A stretch of DNA of 64,000 bases from Phragmites australis (Eukaryota; Streptophyta; Magnoliopsida; Poales; Poaceae): positions 26,765,501-26,829,500 of the forward strand of contig NC_084938.1 in NCBI RefSeq assembly GCF_958298935.1, read 5' to 3'. The position numbers and the translations under genes are program-made. Positions 59,230 to 64,000 of this stretch are shown here, piece by piece (the stretch's first letter is position 1; the number at the start of each line of letters is the position of its first letter). A model generated the notes under the pieces. That model was not told the DNA's origin, searched no databases, and worked only from the letters and a program-made list of their open reading frames with translations.

Positions 59230-59945
59230 TCGGAGGTGGGCGTCACGGCGATAATGGAGGATACAGTAGCAACGGAGGCACGCATGCTGGACACGACGGT
59301 GGTCAGGCGGCAGGTGGTGGTAGAGGGCAAGCCTATCATGGCGGCCATAGTGGAGGTGGTCGCGGGTACGATCGCCAGCATGCAGCCGCACGGCCACAAC
59401 TACTACAAACAGGGAGGCTTTCGAGGACGTCGGAGGGTTTGACGGTGGGGATTTCAACAACAATGCAGGCTACAATGGGGAGTAGTTTCAATCCTGGATA
59501 TTGTGGTGGTGGTCGGGACTGACCTCGGTAGCACTACTGCCCTACTCGGCAAGGCAATCGGCCCATTGGTGGGAACGACCGTGACAATAGGGCACCTCCT
59601 CAAGCGCCGCCGGTGATCAATCCCAACGTGTCCCCGCTGTTTCATGTGGGTAATCAGGCCGTGAATGTACCTAATGCTGCACCGGTCATCATGATGGGCA
59701 GAGCTACAACGGGATCGGTGCCGGCAGGGACGGCATCAGCACCTCCTGCATGCTAATAGCCCCGAAACCGCACTCGTGGGATCATCAACAGTGGAGCAGA
59801 ATTTGGGACATGCTCCAAAGCATAAACTTACGTGTTCCGGATGCTCAAGAAGCGGTCATTTAGTAGCTGATTGCCCGGTCTACAACAGGGCGATCTCCTC
59901 TCGCGGATCTTATATTCAACTTAGTGGTGGAAATGCTAGCAATCT
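59230..59945 (+). pseudogene. Gly-rich zinc-knuckle protein fragment, frameshifted
   Basis: A Gly/His/Arg-rich stretch (GGYSSNGGTHAGHDGGQ, then GGGRGQAYHGGHSGGG) is followed, after breaks, by RAPPQAPPVINPNVSPLF, HVGNQAVNVPN and a CCHC knuckle CSGCSRSGHLVADC at about 59839-59880. Stops and frame changes separate the parts. The position just before LINE RT sequence suggests the ORF1-like part of the same decayed element. Confidence 0.5.
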
Positions 59946-59947
59946 TT

Positions 59948-62900
59948 ATAACTAGAGCAAAAGAGGGCGGTTAATTTTATGGTGTGGTTTCTCACGCAGT
60001 AGATGATTGTCGGTGTATCAGGAATCGGGGGTCCCCGAATCCTGAGGTCAGGCCAGCAATCCGCCACATGGCGCCATCCCGCGGAGTCTCTCCCGCAAGG
60101 TGAAAAAGATCGAGTTCCGGGAGAGGGCGCTCGGGGCCACAGTTGGTGGCCTCCGAGTACCCCAGTTCCCCGATGATCCACGAAATCTAAGTACCGGGAA
60201 GAAAGTGCTAGGGAAGGTGTACGGTGACCTCCGAGCACCCTAGTCCCCCGACGACCAGGAAAGCTAAGTACCGGGAGAAACGTGTCCGGTGCCGCTAGCG
60301 GTGGCCCCCTGGGCACCCAAGTATCCCGAGGACACACCAAAGGAAGTTCCGGGAGAGAGTGCTCGGGACTGCGTCCAGCAGCCCTCGAGCACTCGGTTCC
60401 CCGAGGATCCGTACAAGTGTGCCCGGGAGAGAGTGCTCGGGGAGGTGAACAGTACCCCCGAGCACTCGGTTCCCTAAGGACAAGAAAGGGCATTCTCGGA
60501 AGAGAGTGATCGGGGAGGTGAACAGTGACCCCCGAGCACTTCGTTCCCCGATGACCCAGAGAGCCCCCTGGCAGTGGCCCCCGAGGGCCCACCGATGAGG
60601 TGTCAGTCAGTCAAAGGCCCAAGGCCGCATTTAAATAGCGTGCGTGGCTTGTCACCTCCAACTGCTCCCGCCACGCTCAGTGTCAGTTCCTGCCACATTC
60701 TGGCAGAGGGGCGTGGGGTTATTAATTGCACGGGTCCCATCCCGTGCCATCCGGCCCGTCTCGGGATAACGTCGTAAGGACTGAGGCGTTCCGTCTGCCG
60801 CGCTACTGTGGCAGGGGAACAAGACAGGGCAGGCACGCCGGGCCGCTCTGCGGCGCCCGGTGGGCCCTCTCCACGGCGCCCGTTGCCAGTGCATTTATGG
60901 TGACGGATGACCGGGCGTGGGACGCATGTTCCACCCCCGGTCACTTCGCCCAGAGGAAATGATGACGCCCTTTTCATTTATGGTGTCTCGGAACTCATGC
61001 TCCCCCTCCCGTTCGGGGCACGCTGCTGCCGCAAGTATTTAAAGCGGCCGGCGGCACAGAAGGGAAAAGAAGAAAAGGGGAAAAAGGAAAACAACAGCTC
61101 AGTGGTGTGGGAAAACACAGCAAAAAAAGGAACAACGGCTGAGAAGTGAACAACATGAGACAGACCGAAGAACTTAGAGCCCCAGGCTCTAATATAGACT
61201 AACCTTCTTGTAACCAGCAACATCCTTGAAGGACTTCCTCAGAGCATTTATAGTATCCATACAGGAGTAGGGTGTTACGCCCCCGTACGGCCCGAACCTG
61301 TCTAAACACCAGTGCATTTACTCCTTTCCGCATTAGATCACTCCGTACCGCCGACCATCGCATTCATACCCATTTATTTCTCAGGCGAACATATTCAGGA
61401 TCATCCCCCGGCCGAATCTCTAAAAAGGGGTCCCCCAGGATCCCTGCGACAGGAGTTCACCCTCCGACAATGATGATTTTTCAATTCTTTAATATGCAGA
61501 TGATATTATCATTTTTATGGAACATGATCTCAAATAAGCCAAAAAAACATGAAAATCATGCTTTGTGTATTTGAAAAACTGTCAGACTTAAAGATCAACT
61601 TCCACAAACATAAATTATTTTGTTATGATCAAGCTAAAGAGTTTGAAGAATAATGCTCTCAATTTTTTGGCTGTGAGATGAGATGTTACCTCATTAGATA
61701 TTTTGGAATACCCATGTATCACAGAAAGATTACTAACAAGGATTGGAAAGAGGTCGAGGGGCTATTCCAAAAGAAACTAAGTAGTTAGGAAAAAAAAAAA
61801 TTCAATATTTGTCTGTTGTAAGTAGACTTGTGCTCATCAATTATGTGCTAACTAGTCTTGCGATGTATTTTTTTTTAATCTCTAGAGGAGTTCTTAAGAA
61901 ATTAGACTATCATAGATCCAGATTCTTTTTGTCAAAACGATGAACAAACGAAAAAATATAGATTGTCTAAATGGAGAATCTATGCATACCTAAAGACCAA
62001 AGGGGATTGGGAATCGATGATCTTGGCATCTAGAAAAAATGCATATTAGGTAAATGGTTATTTAAACTCATAAATGAAAATATCATGTGACAACAAATAC
62101 TCAGAAATAAATATTAAAAAACAAAATGATTGGTGAGGTACAATGGAAACACAACTCACATTTTGGGTCGAGCCTTATGCAGGTGAAAGACCAATTCCTA
62201 AGTTTAGGATCCTTTAATTTGAATAATTGAACTCAAATCAGATTTTGGTAGGATAAGTAGCTTGGTACATCCACACTTGCAGCTCAATATCTTTGTTCTA
62301 TATTGTTCGAAAGAAACAAGCCACGGTGGCTGATGTCTTCAAATCTAATTATCTTAATGTGTCCGAGCACTTGTAGGGAACAATCTAATTAAATGGAATG
62401 AGTTGGTTGCTAGAGTTGAGTTTGTGGAACTCAATGATCATAGCGTTTGCTTCAAGTACGTAGTCTTTACGTACGAGTGGACTATTCTAAGTTCAGACTA
62501 TGTCTAGAGCTTTAACTAACCATGATGTCATCCAGGCAAATATTTCACGTGGAAATTAAAGCTTCTCCTAAAGATCAAGATTTTCCTATAATACTTATGC
62601 AGATGAGTCATACTGACGAAGGATAATCTAGTAAAACGTAAATAGTTGGGTAGTGAATAATGTTGTTTTGCAATAAGAAGGAAACTATCCAATATTTATT
62701 TTTTGATTGCCAACTTGCTAGATTTATTTGGAGATTAGTACAAGTAGGTTTCGGTCTGGAACCACCAAAATATGTTACCCAGTTGTTTGGAACTTGGTTG
62801 CGTAATTATGATCCAAATATGAGATCACTGATTATGGTTGGGGCTAGTGTGTTCTTTGTTAGGATATGGTTAAGTAGAAGTGATATTATTTTTAAGGCAA

Positions 62901-63225
62901 AAGCTCATTCCTATATGCTGGTTATCTTCTGGAGAATTCATTGATCCGCTTTTAGTATTTGCTACAAAAGAAGAAGGCGGCAAAGGAAAGATAACGTGGG
63001 CTTGCCGTACTTTGGAGACCGTCGTTATAAAGATTTTTGTGAGGTGGATATTTACTAATAGGATTTGTGTTTTTTTTATGTTTGATTCATGTTGAGACCT
63101 TTATAAGCTTGTGCCATTTGTAGGCCTTTTCTCCTTCCCGTTGAGCCTAAGGCTAAACTTTATAATAATATACGGTTTAATACATTGCGTCGAGACCGGA
63201 ATAAAATTATTCATTCATCTAAAAA
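59948..63225 (+). mobile_element. Decayed LINE (RT palm to 3' tail), interrupted by a solo LTR
   Basis: Left of the LTR (to 60007) reads RAKEGG (stop) FYGVVSHAVDD. Right of it (from 61470) reads DFSIL (stop) YADD at 61493-61504, the RT catalytic box. The two join as one RT palm region, interrupted only by the LTR and its target copy. Downstream, with many breaks, come SGLKIN-like text, SRFFLSK, the zf-RVT fragment CNKKETIQYLFFDCQLARF (from about 62660) and a closing AWACRTLETVVIKIFV-like segment. An A-run lies near 63219. All frames are broken. Confidence 0.7.
60008..61469 (+). mobile_element. Solo LTR, 1.46 kb
   Basis: Starts TGTCGGTGTATCAGG and ends CACCCTCCGACA, with inverted TGTCGG/CCGACA termini. 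The target duplication ATGAT is at 60003-60007 and 61470-61474. No internal region or second LTR is present, so recombination between LTRs removed the rest. Several GTGCTCGGGG / CCCCGAGCAC words repeat in 60120-60560. A TATA-like AGTATTTAAAGCGGCC lies at about 61036. Probably Gypsy type, by length and text. Confidence 0.88.
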
Positions 63226-64000
63226 AAGCCTAGTCGACCTTGAGCCAGCTTTGCTGCACATGAATGGTACACTGTGCCAAAGTCATTCGTCGACCATTCA
63301 TGTCATGCATGCACGTATACACTGCTCTTGCGTAAATTCTACTAGTACAGCGGTACAGCACTGCGTACGTATACTCTTACCCACCAGCCGCCGCCACCAT
63401 CAGGACCAGGAACAGCAGCGTTTCGCTTCCTCTGCTTCACAACGTTGAGTGGGAGTGAAGCCCACACTTAACGAGTTCTACCGATGTGCTCCTAGACATC
63501 ACATCGGACGACGGAGTGGTCGCAGAGTTGCAGTGGGTGGTCTGGCGGATACTGAGCTGCTCGTGCCGACAGGAGGTCGACGACGACAAGGATGAGGATC
63601 GGAGGACAGCAAGGGCAGACATGGCCGCCGGGCCCCGCCACTCCCCACACTGACTGTGCAGACCGAGCGCGATGCAGGCGCAGCAAGTCCGTCGCCGGCC
63701 GGATCGAGGCAGCGGCCGCAGCGTAGGTTCGTTCGTTCGTTCGTTCATGCTGACACGCAAAAGGTCCGATCAAATCTGTCATGTGATTGATTGCACCTCG
63801 ACTCGATCGATCGATGGACATGCATGCGTGGAAAGGACCTTCTTTTATCCGTCGAAGAAAAGAGTGGGACGAAGAAACCTGCAGAATGGCAAAACCGCAA
63901 AAGCATTTGACTTTTCTTTGGCGTTCGTCTAACCCTGATCGTTCGACTTGAGATCACTTGGACTGGACTAGCTTCTACCAGACTCCGTAACACTCGAATT
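63226..64000. other. Right edge; no gene supported
   Basis: On the plus strand 63469-63655 reads LTSSTDVLLDITSDDGVVAE then LQWVVWRILSCSCRQEVDD, protein-like but without an identifiable family, start or splice partner. A GTTCGTTCGTTCGTTC run is at 63729. Otherwise unassigned. Confidence 0.3.

Noticed and set aside
59936..60592. 218-codon minus-strand frame
   Set aside because: Falls in the repetitive part of a solo LTR; Pro/Gly/Arg-rich reading of repeated CCCCGAGCAC words.

Overview
The window is nuclear DNA of a grass (Poaceae, most like a panicoid). It has spliceosomal introns, GC-rich first exons, dense LTR, CACTA, hAT, MULE, Stowaway and LINE sequence, and an SBP-box gene that reads like the rice/maize SPL16-SPL18-tga1 clade. 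There are no bacterial-style operons, rRNA, tRNA or CRISPR arrays that I can see.

Three host loci are supported. (1) Minus strand, 299-3804: a seven-exon gene for an uncharacterised protein of about 515 aa, with one GC-AG intron. (2) Plus strand, 11181-15763: a nine-exon YrdC/YciO/Sua5-family locus with one GC-AG intron and several lesions (no ATG, a frame clash between exons 1 and 2, two exons without an AG acceptor). It is most likely a pseudogene or a decaying copy. (3) Plus strand, 53102-58046: an apparently intact three-exon SBP-box transcription factor with a perfect-looking miR156 target site.

The rest is mostly transposable elements. 3846-9155 is a Mutator-like element (MULE) with TIRs of about 175 bp, a four-exon transposase and an antisense GRF-zinc-finger gene; its left end lies 41 bp from the ATG of gene 1. 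17.5-19.4 kb and 38.7-40.4 kb are two diverged blocks rich in ACCGGAT/ATCCGGT words; the first holds a 119-bp tandem array. 21090-27831 is a young Copia element (TSD CATAC, LTRs about 1% diverged) with one frameshift in pol and an antisense promoter-like insert in its leader. From 29.9 to 50.4 kb lie two Stowaway MITEs, two complete non-autonomous CACTA elements, a decayed CACTA with an Ulp1-like gene, a pair of diverged 0.5-kb direct repeats, LTR pieces, a 5' Copia fragment, a LINE fragment and a GC-rich hAT MITE. 58.4-63.2 kb, downstream of the SBP gene, is a decayed LINE/zinc-knuckle region split by a solo LTR (TSD ATGAT).

No operon-like cooperation is expected. The relations worth noting are transposon-gene ones: a MULE TIR sits where the gene 1 promoter should be, a host-like promoter is embedded in the Copia leader, and several elements are nested. 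All coordinates, splice sites and identities come from reading the sequence by eye.
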